A stretch of 40,060 nucleotides of DNA from JAUVIB01 sp964424545. Lineage in GTDB: Bacteria > Calditrichota > Calditrichia > Calditrichales > Calditrichaceae. Both the position numbers and the translations under genes were made by a program. Numbering within the stretch: position 1 is the stretch's first letter; each line of letters begins with the position of its first letter. Under the pieces are notes generated by a model, which did no database searches, was not told where the DNA came from, and saw nothing but the letters and a program-made list of their open reading frames with translations. The stretch is from contig CAYRJN010000008.1 in assembly GCA_964424545.1 (NCBI GenBank), positions 1 to 40,060 on the forward strand, read 5' to 3'. Shown piece after piece: positions 16,183 through 26,041 of this stretch.

Positions 16183-18249
16183 ATGAATAAATTTTTGTTA
16201 TTGTCTGCAGTCGTTGTTTTCTTTTTATCTTTAACCGCTTGTCAATCAAGTAAATATTTTAATCTTGAATTAACATCCGACGCCTTAAAAGAACCCGTAA
16301 AAATAAGCGCCGCCAATGGTGACCGTTTCGGGGCGATTTTTTATGTGGCAGATTCGCAAAAACATTACCTTCCTAACAAAGCGGAATCGCATAAGAGTTT
16401 ATCGGACGGCAGTGAATATCAATTTAAAATGCAAGACGGCCGCACCGTTACGCTGAAAGTGAACAAAGAGGGCGATGATTATATCCTTACCTTATCTTCG
16501 GATAAAAATAGCGACATAACGAGATGGGGCATAAATATCAAAGCGCAGAAAGCGGAATTCTTCAGCGGTTTGTATGAACGAACGGTTGACGGTAATCAGA
16601 AAAATTCATGGAAAAAAGGAATTAAAGAGGCCATGGATTTACGCGGTCAGGAAGTGGATATGTTGATAAAGCCTACTTTGGGAATTTATTCTCCTTTCTA
16701 CATTTCATCGCACGGTTACGGTTTTTTTGCTTACGGAACATGGCCGGGACATTTTGATTTTTGTAAAACGGAAAAAGATTTGGTGCAAATAACCTTTGAA
16801 GGTCCGCAATTCAAATTTAAAATATATACGGATAAAAATCCTGCCGATTTGGTAAAAAAACATGCCATGGAAGCAGGGCCGTCCGTCTTGCCACCGAAAT
16901 GGATTTTTAAACCGTGGCGCTGGCGCGACGATCATAAAAATCTGCCGAAGTATTATGACGGCACAAGAGTCCGTGCGCCTTATAACAGTCAGGTTGTGGA
17001 AGATGTGTTGATGATGCAGGCTTATGATATTCCCTGCGGCGTGTATTGGGTGGATCGTCCCTGGGCAAAAGGTCCGGCCGGTTATGACGATTTTGAATGG
17101 GATCCACAACGTTTTCCCAAAGCGGGTAAAATGATAAAATGGATTGAAAAAAACGATATGAAATTTGTATTGTGGATTGCGCCGTGGGTGATGGGCGAGA
17201 TGGCCGAAACCGCCAAAAAGAAAGGGTATAATTTAAAAGGTCAAACCGATATGAACGGAAAACGCGTATTGATCGATTTTACCAATCCAGCCGCCGTGAA
17301 ATGGTGGCAGGAAGAAGGACTGGCCAAAGTGTTGAACATGGGCGTTAAAGGGTTTAAATTAGACCGCTCGGAAGAAATTGTTCCCGAGTCGCGTGATATC
17401 AGCGCTTATGATGGTCGAACAACCAGAGAAATCAGGAATGATTATCCCGTCGAGTATGTAAAAGCCACGTATGATATCAGCAAAAAAATACATGGCGATG
17501 ATTTCTTTTTGATGCCGCGCGCCGCCTACACGGGAAGTTCCCGTTATGCCGGATTTTGGGGCGGCGATATTGCCTCGCCTCCCGAAGGTTTGAGAACGGC
17601 TATTATTGCCCAATTGAGGAGCGCTGTTTTGGGGTATCCTTTATGGGGTTCGGATACCGGCGGCTACTGGGGCGGCGATATTGACAGAGACGTTACGGCC
17701 CGTTGGCTGGCTTTTAGCTGTTTTTCTCCCATTATGGAAGTCGGTCCGACGGAAAACAGGGGCTTTTGGGATATGGAAAAAAAACCACATTATGATAAAA
17801 AATTGATTGCCGTTTGGAGATTATACGCAAAAATACATGAAAAATTACAGGACTACAGTTACCGCTTTGCCAAGGAGGCTCATGAAACGGGTATGCCCAT
17901 AGTTCGTCCTCTATTTCTTGTTTATCCGCAGCAATCGGAATCATGGACGGATTGGCAGACCTATTTATATGGCGATGATATATTGGTTTCGGCCATTTGG
18001 CAAAAAGGACAAAGCGAACACAGTCTCTATCTGCCTGCCGGGGAAAAATGGCGCGACGCCTGGCATCCGGAAAAAATTTATGATGGCGGCAAAACCATTA
18101 CGGTAAAAACGCCGATGCCGCAAATTCCCATATTTATACGGGAAGGGTCAAAAATTAATTTAGGGGATTTGAACGCTCTATATGCGCAGTCTTTAAAAAT
18201 AGCGGAGAAGAAACCCGATTTAAGTAGATTGCAGAAATCAGTCAGATAA
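16183..18249 (+). CDS. GH31 family alpha-glycosidase, lipoprotein
   Basis: A 688-aa protein with an ideal ribosome site (AAGGAGG, 16171-16177). The lipobox is LTAC (Cys20). An N-terminal beta domain (to ~240) precedes the TIM barrel: YDIPCGVYWVDRPWAKGP, DDFEWDPQRFPKAGKMIKW, KFVLWIAPWV, then GVKGFKLDRSEE with the nucleophile at D394. PRAAYTGSSRYAGFWGGD gives the likely acid/base D462, and GYPLWGSDTGGYWGGD and VGPTENRGFW complete the site. A beta-sandwich C-terminal part ends the protein. GH31 acts on alpha-linked glucose, xylose, galactose or sulfoquinovose; the KLDRSEE form of the nucleophile motif, not W-x-D-M-N-E, argues against a plain maltase, but I cannot name the sugar. It follows the propeller fusion after 251 bp. 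Confidence 0.9.
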   Translation: MNKFLLLSAVVVFFLSLTACQSSKYFNLELTSDALKEPVKISAANGDRFGAIFYVADSQKHYLPNKAESHKSLSDGSEYQFKMQDGRTVTLKVNKEGDDYILTLSSDKNSDITRWGINIKAQKAEFFSGLYERTVDGNQKNSWKKGIKEAMDLRGQEVDMLIKPTLGIYSPFYISSHGYGFFAYGTWPGHFDFCKTEKDLVQITFEGPQFKFKIYTDKNPADLVKKHAMEAGPSVLPPKWIFKPWRWRDDHKNLPKYYDGTRVRAPYNSQVVEDVLMMQAYDIPCGVYWVDRPWAKGPAGYDDFEWDPQRFPKAGKMIKWIEKNDMKFVLWIAPWVMGEMAETAKKKGYNLKGQTDMNGKRVLIDFTNPAAVKWWQEEGLAKVLNMGVKGFKLDRSEEIVPESRDISAYDGRTTREIRNDYPVEYVKATYDISKKIHGDDFFLMPRAAYTGSSRYAGFWGGDIASPPEGLRTAIIAQLRSAVLGYPLWGSDTGGYWGGDIDRDVTARWLAFSCFSPIMEVGPTENRGFWDMEKKPHYDKKLIAVWRLYAKIHEKLQDYSYRFAKEAHETGMPIVRPLFLVYPQQSESWTDWQTYLYGDDILVSAIWQKGQSEHSLYLPAGEKWRDAWHPEKIYDGGKTITVKTPMPQIPIFIREGSKINLGDLNALYAQSLKIAEKKPDLSRLQKSVR

Positions 18250-18476
18250 TAGTGTGCCAATAGTTGTATGAAAAAGAGGAAAAATTGTAATCAGCATAAA
18301 ATATTTTTTTAAGGCATAAACAACGTAGATAAATTAGTCTCCTCTTAGAATAGGGGATTAAGGGATTGTAAAACGCCAGGTTTACATGTCCGGCTTAAAG
18401 AGTTAACTTAATCATTTTTACAAGTAGATTTACAATAGACTTTTGACACTACGTACGATAATAAGCGGGGAATATT

Positions 18477-19883
18477 ATGAAAAAGTTATTAAAAATAAGC
18501 GCCGGAATAATCGGCGCTCTAATCGTCATTCTTCTTGCTGTTTTATACTGGGCTTTAGAAGATGTGGACTATACGCCGTGGATTGAAAGCGGCTATTATA
18601 CGCATACTAAAGCGCGCTTGGACAGTATAACAAAAAATCTAACGCTGGCGCAAGGAGAAACACAAATCGGTTTTGCCAAGGTAAGCATAACCCCGCGGCT
18701 CAATGCAGAAAAAGACGATCCTTACGAAGGCGCCTTTAAAGCCCTGCCGCTCGCCGGGTTCGGCGAACGTAAAGGACGGCCTGCGGAAGGTATTCACGAC
18801 AGCGTATTTGTAAAAGCCGTAGCCGTTAAAGTGCAGGATAAAACGGTTATTTTCATCGGTTCCGATCTGTTGATTGTACCGCCGTCAGTGAGTAATGGTG
18901 TTATAAAAAATCTTCAGGAAAAGATAAAGATTAAACGCGAACAGCTTTTTTTCTCTGCCACCCATACCCATTCCAGCGTCGGCGCATGGTCGGAAGGATA
19001 TGTGGGAGAGGAGTTTGCGGGCAAACCCAATCCGCAAGTAGTCTACTGGCTGGTATTACGTTTTAGTCAGGCTATAGAAAAAGCGCTCGCCGATTTACAG
19101 CCGGCCGCCGTGGGCTGCGGTAGTTTTGAGGCGCCTGATTTTATCAATAATCGTTTAATCGGCGAACTGGGGGAAAAGGATACGGAGTTCGTATTTCTAA
19201 TTGGCCGGCAAAATTCGGGTAGAAGCGTTGTGCTCGGTTCCTTTGACGCCCACTCCACGACGCTCGGCGGCTGGAATATGTACATCAGCGGCGACTATCC
19301 CGGCTATTGGCAGCGAAAACTGGAAAGCGCCGGTTTTGATCTGGCCGTTTATTATGCCGGCAGTCTCGGCAGCCATAGTCCGCGAAGTAAGGGTAAAGAG
19401 TTTGAAAAACCGCGCTATATCGGTGAAGCTTTGGCCGACAGCGTTTTAAAATACGGCGCGTCAACGGAACTAAAGAACGATATCGGGTTGGCTTATATAA
19501 CCTTAAAACTGGATTTGCCGGAATTTCATGTGCGCGTCTCCGACGGTATTCGTCTTAATCCTTATCTGGCGAAAAAACTGTTTCCGCCGGTGGGCGATGT
19601 TTATGTTCAAGCGGCGCGGATTGACGGTTTAATCTGGGCGACGGCGCCGGCCGATTTCAGCGGCGAAACAACGATTTTATATAAAAACGCTATGTATAAA
19701 AAAGGATATAAAGCGATTGTTACCAGCTTTAACGGCGCTTATGTCGGTTATGTTCTGCCTATGCGCTATTATCACATGGATGAATATGAAACGCGCCTGA
19801 TGTCCTGGTTCGGACCCTATATGGGACCATATACCAATGAAATGATCCGGAGAATGATGACAAGTCTCGCCGATTTGCATTGA
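18477..19883 (+). CDS. Neutral/alkaline ceramidase-like amidohydrolase, membrane-anchored
   Basis: A 468-aa protein. Residues ~8-26 form an N-terminal anchor. Family signatures are IGFAKVSITP near residue 64, PLAGFGERKGRPAEGIHD (common ceramidase start 'GY..R....GI.D.'), FIGSDLLIVP, FFSATHTHSSVGAW with the zinc-binding HTHS motif at ~163-166, GSFDAHSTTLGG, and SGDYPGYWQRKLE. PF04734 enzymes cleave the amide bond of ceramides. This one is shorter than characterised bacterial neutral ceramidases (about 650-700 aa) and seems to lack their C-terminal immunoglobulin-like domain. It may therefore act on a smaller or different amide. The neighbouring glycosidase and two other amide hydrolases make a lipid or N-acyl substrate plausible. 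Confidence 0.85.
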   Translation: MKKLLKISAGIIGALIVILLAVLYWALEDVDYTPWIESGYYTHTKARLDSITKNLTLAQGETQIGFAKVSITPRLNAEKDDPYEGAFKALPLAGFGERKGRPAEGIHDSVFVKAVAVKVQDKTVIFIGSDLLIVPPSVSNGVIKNLQEKIKIKREQLFFSATHTHSSVGAWSEGYVGEEFAGKPNPQVVYWLVLRFSQAIEKALADLQPAAVGCGSFEAPDFINNRLIGELGEKDTEFVFLIGRQNSGRSVVLGSFDAHSTTLGGWNMYISGDYPGYWQRKLESAGFDLAVYYAGSLGSHSPRSKGKEFEKPRYIGEALADSVLKYGASTELKNDIGLAYITLKLDLPEFHVRVSDGIRLNPYLAKKLFPPVGDVYVQAARIDGLIWATAPADFSGETTILYKNAMYKKGYKAIVTSFNGAYVGYVLPMRYYHMDEYETRLMSWFGPYMGPYTNEMIRRMMTSLADLH

Positions 19884-20067
19884 GAAAGGAGTAATAATAC
19901 GAATTGCTTGAAATAGCTTTGTGAAGTTTATAATAATATATTGAAATTTAAACTATTTGCAGCGAATTATTTGTTTTCCGAATTTTCGAAATTTGTCCAA
20001 GTTTATGTGTATTACTTTATAAGCATGAATAAAATATGAGAAATAACTATGCAAGCGGAGACTATTC

Positions 20068-22155
20068 ATGAATTCTTTTAAACCTCAAGTTAAACCTTTA
20101 TATCTTTTGGTAATTGTTTTACTGTCTGTTGCACTAACCAATTCTTGCGCTAAAAAACAAAAGGCGCATATATATCGGGATGTATGGGGCGTGGTGCATA
20201 TTTATGCCGATAACGAAAACGATCTTGCGTTCGCATTCGGATATGCTCAGGCGGAAGATCGCTTGGAACAAATTCTCAAATCGTTTCGCACGGCGGAGGG
20301 GACGCTCGCCGAAGCATTCGGCGAAAAATATGTGGATACCGATTATCATCAGCGCCTTTATCGTCATGCGCAGGTGAGCCGCGAAAGATTCGGAGAGATG
20401 ACAGAGGAAGTGCAGCAGCAGATTAGCCGCTTTGTTGACGGTATTAAAAAATATATGCAGGATCATCCCGAAAAAGTACCGGACTGGGCTCCGGAATTTT
20501 ATCCATGGCATGTCGTTGCTTGGGGAAGAACGTTTATCTGGGGCTGGCCTGAGGGGCAGGCGATGGATGATCTTGACCGCGGTACGCGTAAACCGCAGCC
20601 CCCGCACCATTCCAACGAATGGACGGTCAGTAAGGAACGCACAGCCACCGGCGCGCCGATCGCTTTGCTTGATCCCCATCTGAGCTTTGGCTCCAGCGGT
20701 CGTTGGTTTGAGGCGCGTCTGCATGCCGGCGATATGCAGGTTTGTGGTATGGCCGTTGTGGGAACGCCCTTTATCGGTATCGGACATAATGAATATATTT
20801 CATGGGCGCAGACAACAGGCGGCCCGGATTGCGCCGATGTATATGAGCTGGATATTAATCCGCAGAATGAATTGCAATATAAATATGACGGCAAATGGCG
20901 CGATATTACACGCGAAAAGGTTATCATAAAAGTGAAGTTAAAAAACGGCGGCTATAAAAATGTTGAACGGACGATTGATCGCTGTCATTACGGTCCTATC
21001 GTAAAAAGAGACGGTTTAAAGGCTTATGCCGTTAAAATATCGTATCAAAACGAAGTGGGCGTGGCGCAGCAGATGCTGGCCATGAACAAAGCGAAAAATC
21101 TTGACGAATTTAAAAATGCCCTGTCCATGTGTCAGTTAATGCCGCAAAATATTATGTTTGCCAGCGTTTACGGAAATATATATTATCAGAGAACAGGCCG
21201 CGTACCTATTCGTCCCGCAGGATACAATTGGGATTATCCCGTGCCGGGCAATACCAGTAAAAGCGAGTGGCAGGGTATTCATTCTTCACAAGATTTAATT
21301 CAGATTACCAATCCCGAAACCGGATTTATGCAAAACTGTAATATCTCGCCGGGTACGATGATGCCCAATAGTCCTTTTACCAAAGATAAATATCCCGCTT
21401 ATATTTATAACGATCCGCAAAATCGCAGTAATCCGAGGGGGCGCAGCGCCTTACGTTTGCTCGGCGCGGAAAAGCAATTAACAATGGAACGGGCGAAACA
21501 AATCGCCCTAGACACATCGGTTGACGGATACGAATTTTGGCTAAAGGCTTTAAAAAAAGCCTATGAAAAAAAAGGCCGTTCATTTCCCGATTTGAAAAAC
21601 GCCGTTGCTTTGATCGAAAGCTGGAACGGACGACTTGACGCCGATAATAAATCGGCGGCGCTCTATCGTTTTTGGTTGAAACAATATTCGCAAATGAAAG
21701 GCGATAAAAAATTAGTTGCAAACGACCCGCAAAAATTGTTAAAAGCGCTGGCGCTTTCTAAAAAATATCTTATAGACAAGTTCGGTCGCTTTGATGTCGC
21801 CTGGGGTGAAACGGTGCGCATAAAAAGAGACAATAAAAGAAGCTGGCCGGTAAGCGGCGGTTCCTTTTCCAACGGTATCAGCGTTTTAAGAGCCGCAGGG
21901 GGCAGGTTTAACGCGAAAACGGGTGTTACTTATGTAAGTCGCGGGCAATCATGCTGTATGGTGGTATCGTTAAAGCAGCCGATTGAATCGTACAGCATAA
22001 TGCCCTGGGGCGTTAGCGATGATCCCGAGTCGCCGCATTATACCGATCAAACGGAAAAACTGTTTTCCAAATCGGTTTTTAAACCGACCTATTTTAATAA
22101 GGCCGATTTGATGAAAAATTTGGAATCGACGGAAGAGCTGTCTATTCCCCAATAG
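20068..22155 (+). CDS. Penicillin acylase family (S45) Ntn hydrolase, lipoprotein
   Basis: A 695-aa precursor with lipobox TNSC (Cys27). The alpha-chain region contains GVVHIYADNENDLAFAFGYAQAEDRL, the classic opening of this family. The autoproteolysis site is HHSNEW, making Ser182 the N-terminal nucleophile of a ~514-residue beta chain, followed by APIALLDPHLSF, the conserved L-x-D-P-H block. FIGIGHNEYISWAQT supplies the usual oxyanion Asn region. Late motifs include PNSPFTKDKYP and the terminal SYSIMPWGVSDDPESPHYTDQ. The family includes penicillin G acylases, N-acyl-homoserine-lactone acylases and other N-acyl amide hydrolases; substrate cannot be decided. It is preceded by 184 bp of AT-rich spacer without a gene. 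Confidence 0.9.
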   Translation: MNSFKPQVKPLYLLVIVLLSVALTNSCAKKQKAHIYRDVWGVVHIYADNENDLAFAFGYAQAEDRLEQILKSFRTAEGTLAEAFGEKYVDTDYHQRLYRHAQVSRERFGEMTEEVQQQISRFVDGIKKYMQDHPEKVPDWAPEFYPWHVVAWGRTFIWGWPEGQAMDDLDRGTRKPQPPHHSNEWTVSKERTATGAPIALLDPHLSFGSSGRWFEARLHAGDMQVCGMAVVGTPFIGIGHNEYISWAQTTGGPDCADVYELDINPQNELQYKYDGKWRDITREKVIIKVKLKNGGYKNVERTIDRCHYGPIVKRDGLKAYAVKISYQNEVGVAQQMLAMNKAKNLDEFKNALSMCQLMPQNIMFASVYGNIYYQRTGRVPIRPAGYNWDYPVPGNTSKSEWQGIHSSQDLIQITNPETGFMQNCNISPGTMMPNSPFTKDKYPAYIYNDPQNRSNPRGRSALRLLGAEKQLTMERAKQIALDTSVDGYEFWLKALKKAYEKKGRSFPDLKNAVALIESWNGRLDADNKSAALYRFWLKQYSQMKGDKKLVANDPQKLLKALALSKKYLIDKFGRFDVAWGETVRIKRDNKRSWPVSGGSFSNGISVLRAAGGRFNAKTGVTYVSRGQSCCMVVSLKQPIESYSIMPWGVSDDPESPHYTDQTEKLFSKSVFKPTYFNKADLMKNLESTEELSIPQ

Positions 22156-22238
22156 ATTAAGTCTTAGGCCGGTATCCCTTTGGGGAATCTTATAAGTTGT
22201 TTTTTTTATTGCAATTTATTTTTTCATATGAGGCCAAA

Positions 22239-23513
22239 ATGAAAACTCATTATATTTTGTTATTTTTAATCATCAGTCAGGGTTTGTTTTCACAAGCAGC
22301 AAAATCCAACTATGACGAAACAAAGATTCCCGCCTACACGCTGCCCGAACCTTTACAATGCTCAGACGGAAAAGTTATTAAAAGCGTCGCCGACTGGTGG
22401 AATAAACGTCGTCCCGAAATATTGCATCTGTTTGAATCTCAGGTTTACGGAAGAGTTCCCGAGGCAAAAATCGAAGCGAATTATAAAATTGTTTCCATAA
22501 AAAAAGATTCGTTTGACGGTCTGGCGACGCGAAAACAAATCGCCATTACCTTAACAAATAATAAAAACAGATCAATAACGTTAAATGTATTGCTCTATAT
22601 TCCGAACAATGTTACGAGACCTGCGCCTGCTTTTCTCGGTCTCAATTTTATGGGCAACCAATCGATAACAACGGAAAAAGATATTCCGATTACGAAAAAT
22701 TATATTTTAAATTCAAAACAATACGGCATCAACGATCATAAAGCAACAGAGCGGACGCGGGGTTTAAAAAGTTACCGCTGGCCCCTTAAGGAAATTTTGC
22801 AAAAGGGTTACGCTCTTGCTGCTTGTCATTACGGCGATATCGATCCCGATTTTGACGACGGTTTTCAAAACGGCGTTCATCCTTTATTTTATCGCGATGG
22901 ACAAAATAAACCGGATGCGGATGAATGGGGTTCCATCGCCGCCTGGGCCTGGGGACTCAGCCGTATTCTGGATTATCTGATTATGGATGAAGATATCGAC
23001 GGCGAACGCGTGGCCGTAATCGGACATTCAAGACTTGGTAAAACCGCTTTATGGGCAGGCGCTGTCGATCGGCGTTTTGCCTTGGTTATTTCCAATGATT
23101 CCGGGTGCGGCGGGGCGGCTCTTTCCAAACGACGCATTGGCGAAACCTTAGAAGCGATAAACAGAAATTTTCCTCATTGGTTTTGCGCTAATTTCAAACA
23201 CTATAATAATAAAGAGAACGAACTGCCCCTTGATCAGCATCTGTTGATTGCCTTAATGGCGCCGAGACCCGTTTATATCGCTAGCGCTCGGGAAGATCGC
23301 TGGGCGGACCCTAATGGTGAATTCCTCTCGGCTTTTAATGCGGCGCCGGTATATAGGCTTTTGAAAACAGACGGTTTTGCCGTGCGGGAAATGCCTGCCG
23401 TTAATTATCCCATATTCAGTCGTATCGGCTACCATATTCGCAGCGGTAAACACGATTTGACGGAATTTGATTGGCGGCAGTATCTCTATTTTGCCGATAA
23501 ATTTTTAAAATGA
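22239..23513 (+). CDS. CE15-like glucuronoyl esterase
   Basis: Start at ATG 22239 (424 aa), with GAGG 5 nt upstream; an upstream in-frame start at 22197 would only lengthen the leader. The signal peptide is cleaved near GLFSQAA. It has an alpha/beta-hydrolase core with the CE15 nucleophile motif GHSRLGKTALW (Ser264 in GHSRLGK, 262-268) followed by AVDRRFALVISNDSGCGGAAL, a stretch almost diagnostic of bacterial CE15. LMAPRPVYIASAREDRWADP is the acidic-residue region and YHIRSGKHDLTEFDW supplies the catalytic His. CE15 enzymes cleave esters of (4-O-methyl)glucuronic acid, e.g. lignin-glucuronoxylan links. The presence of this gene suggests an acidic sugar in the substrate. Confidence 0.9.
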   Translation: MKTHYILLFLIISQGLFSQAAKSNYDETKIPAYTLPEPLQCSDGKVIKSVADWWNKRRPEILHLFESQVYGRVPEAKIEANYKIVSIKKDSFDGLATRKQIAITLTNNKNRSITLNVLLYIPNNVTRPAPAFLGLNFMGNQSITTEKDIPITKNYILNSKQYGINDHKATERTRGLKSYRWPLKEILQKGYALAACHYGDIDPDFDDGFQNGVHPLFYRDGQNKPDADEWGSIAAWAWGLSRILDYLIMDEDIDGERVAVIGHSRLGKTALWAGAVDRRFALVISNDSGCGGAALSKRRIGETLEAINRNFPHWFCANFKHYNNKENELPLDQHLLIALMAPRPVYIASAREDRWADPNGEFLSAFNAAPVYRLLKTDGFAVREMPAVNYPIFSRIGYHIRSGKHDLTEFDWRQYLYFADKFLK

Positions 23514-23662
23514 ACAGCGTTTTACTTTATTATCGTCGTCATTACAATTACATTGCAAGTTGTTTGTAACACAATTATTATTTTATTGTATCGGAATTCC
23601 AAAGTTTACGCTTATTTCATCTATTTTGCAAAATTATGTTCTGTGAGAACGGAGTAAATTGT

Positions 23663-24580
23663 ATGAAAATCAACAAATTGCTTTTTTTGATAGTCATTTT
23701 CTGGTCATTGATGAGTTTATCGTGTAAGCAGGAATTGATCATCGCTTCCCTATGGCAGAAAGTTGCCGATGGTTTGTCCTTTCCCGAAGGTCCCGCCTGG
23801 GATTACGACGGAAAATTGTATATTTCCAACTGCAACGGCGATTGGATTTCGAGAATTGAAAACGGTAAAACGGATACGCTGCTGCTTGCCTCGGACAGTA
23901 CCTTCGCTAAAACAAACGGGATGATCGTTGACGGAAACGACGCTTTGCTTGCCTGCGATTTCGGTAAAGGCCGTATAATAAAAATTGATCCGCAAACTAA
24001 AAAAGCGCAGACAATAATTGCGGGATATGAAAATAAGCCTTTTGTGAATCCCAACGATCTGACTCTTACGGCGGAGGGTAATCTCTATTTCACCGATCCA
24101 GGGAAATATGATACGGCAAAAACGGAGGGGCGCGTTTTTTATCATGACTTTAGGACAAATAAAACAATGCTTGTGGCCGATAATCTGGGATTTGCCAACG
24201 GTATCGGTATATCGCCTTTGAATAAGAAAAAATTATATGTGTGCGAATCGACGAAAGATCGCATTGTGGTTTTTGATATAACGGATGATAATCGTCTTGT
24301 TAATAAAACGGTTTTTATTGAGTTGCCGGGCGGCGACCCTGACGGTATCGATTTTGACATAGTCGGTAATATGTATGTAGCGCATTACGGCAGCGCAACG
24401 CTATTTGTTATTTCTCCACAAGGTAAAATATTACAAAAAGTAAAAACCCCCGGCAAAAAACCCAGCAATCTTGAGTTTGGCGGTCCATATTTAAAGACTT
24501 TATATTTAACGGAAGATGAAAAAAATTGTGTTTACAAAATAAAGGTTAAAAATGCCGGTTTTAAATGGCACAGACAATAA
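23663..24580 (+). CDS. SMP-30/gluconolactonase-like lipoprotein
   Basis: Start at ATG 23663 (305 aa), 8 nt after GGAG; an in-frame ATG at 23636 would precede the ribosome site. Lipobox SLSC (Cys21). The six-bladed SGL propeller is complete with its divalent-metal ligands: Glu in SFPEGPAWD, Asn in VNPNDLTL, Asn in GFANGIGIS and Asp in GDPDGIDFD. Family members hydrolyse sugar lactones or related esters. With the CE15-like esterase 149 bp upstream, this gene fits sugar-acid or lactone processing. It is followed by the next lipoprotein gene after 73 bp, which suggests co-transcription. Confidence 0.88.
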   Translation: MKINKLLFLIVIFWSLMSLSCKQELIIASLWQKVADGLSFPEGPAWDYDGKLYISNCNGDWISRIENGKTDTLLLASDSTFAKTNGMIVDGNDALLACDFGKGRIIKIDPQTKKAQTIIAGYENKPFVNPNDLTLTAEGNLYFTDPGKYDTAKTEGRVFYHDFRTNKTMLVADNLGFANGIGISPLNKKKLYVCESTKDRIVVFDITDDNRLVNKTVFIELPGGDPDGIDFDIVGNMYVAHYGSATLFVISPQGKILQKVKTPGKKPSNLEFGGPYLKTLYLTEDEKNCVYKIKVKNAGFKWHRQ

Positions 24581-24653
24581 TATGAGAGGTAAGGATATGA
24601 TTCGTTGTAATAATCAGAACTGTTTTATAAACTATTTTTTTGGAGTTAAAAGT

Positions 24654-26020
24654 ATGAAAAATATATATCTTGCTTTTTTTGTTATGATACTGATGTTTAT
24701 CGGTTGCGAAAAGAATACGATAGAAAATAAAACAAACGGGGACGGTATGCTACTGATTAACGGGCAAAGAACTTTTATTATCGGTTCGTATCATNNNNNN
24801 NNNNNNNNNNNNNNNNNNNNNNNNNNNNNNNNNNNNNNNNNNNNNNNNNNNNNNNNNNNNNNNNNNNNNNNNNNNNNNNNNNNNNNNNNNNNNNGGACGG
24901 TATGCTACTGATTAACGGGCAAAGAACTTTTATTATCGGTTCGTATCATCTTCCGAAAACAGAGACGCCTTTTGTTACGTTAAAAGAAAACGGTTTTTAT
25001 TATGTGCATGTGAGCCCCGATAAAAAACAATTGGATCAGGCGCAAAAAAACGGACTGCGGGTATGGATCGGTACGGGCGTTATACGAGAGGATCATGCGC
25101 AGGAAGACAGGGCGCGAATCAAAAAGACGGTTGAAGTTTATAAAGATCATCCGGCTTTATTATGTTGGGAAATTGCCGACGAACCGGCTTTTACTTGGAA
25201 ATCGGCAAAAATGCGTATTAAGCCCAAAGCAATGATTGAAACCTATAATCTCATTAAATCAATCGACAAAAAGCATCTGATCTATACCAATCATGGGCCT
25301 GTTAATTTGATATCTACATTAAAGAAATATAATCCTGCAACGGATATAACGTCCGTTGATGTTTATCCGGTAATTCCTCACGGCATTACGCCTACTTATG
25401 CTCTTTATGACGACGGCCTGCAGGGCGATCTATTGAATTCTTATATCAGTCAGGTCGGGGAATATATGGAGAAGATGAGAAAAGTAGCCGGGCCCGGCAG
25501 ACCGGTTTTTGCCGTTTTACAGGGGTTTGCCTGGGAAGCGTTAAAAAAAGAGCAGGAACGTAATCCCAAAATGATTTTATATCCCACTTTAGCGGAATCT
25601 CGTTTTATGGCCTATGACGCCATCGTTCACGGGGCTGTAGGGATCAATTATTGGGGTATGTCCTATTCCCCGCAACCCGGTAAGTTTATAGATAATTTGT
25701 ATAAAGTAACGCGGGAATTGTCGCAAATGCAAGTCGTACTATCCGCAAGGAAATATGATCTAAAAATAGATAAGGCCTATCACGAGCTCGGTTATTCCGT
25801 CGATACGGGCATTGAAATTCTCGCTAAAAGAGTGGATGGGAAAATATATTTACTGACCGTTAATTCCGATAAAAATCCCGTAAAAGTTACCTTAAAAGGA
25901 CTACCCCAAAAGTTAAAAAGCGCACAGGTATTGCAAGAGAATCGAAAAGTGGATATTGTAAACGGTGAATTGACGGATTCGTATAAAGCCTTTGATACCC
26001 ATATTTACAAACTACAATAA
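24654..26020 (+). CDS. TIM-barrel glycoside-hydrolase-like lipoprotein, split by an artefactual assembly gap
   Basis: The gene starts at ATG 24654 (MKNIYLAFF..., lipobox FIGC, Cys18), runs into 100 Ns at 24795, and resumes in frame after them. The 55 bases before the gap are repeated exactly after it, so joining 24654-24794 to 24950-26020 gives one intact 403-aa frame. The joined protein opens with LLINGQRTFIIGSYH, the 'NGk..f..G.Y' start of GH2/GH42-like barrels. It continues with HPALLCWEIADEP (E125 in DEP is a plausible acid/base), DVYPVIPHG and PVFAVLQGFAWE, and ends with a small beta domain (IYLLTVNSDKNPVKVTLKG). The exact GH family and substrate are not clear to me. It belongs to the hydrolase run. 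Confidence 0.75.
24740..24949 (+). repeat. 55-bp direct duplication flanking the N gap (assembly overlap)
   Basis: 24740-24794 and 24895-24949 are identical over all 55 bases, directly abutting the two ends of the N run. The sequence is part of the lipoprotein gene. A duplication ending precisely at both contig ends is what two contigs sharing a k-mer overlap give. Confidence 0.95.
24795..24894. other. 100-N scaffold gap
   Basis: Exactly 100 Ns, a conventional placeholder length of unknown true size. Because the flanks overlap, the true gap is probably zero and the flanking 55 bp should be collapsed. Confidence 0.98.
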
Positions 26021-26041
26021 TTTTTATTAAGAACAAAAATT

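Noticed and set aside
18426..18476. Sigma70-like promoter (TTGACACTACGTACGATAAT) before the ceramidase-like gene
   Set aside because: The TTGACA-to-TAATAA spacing is about 10 bp, far from 17, so it is not a credible promoter.
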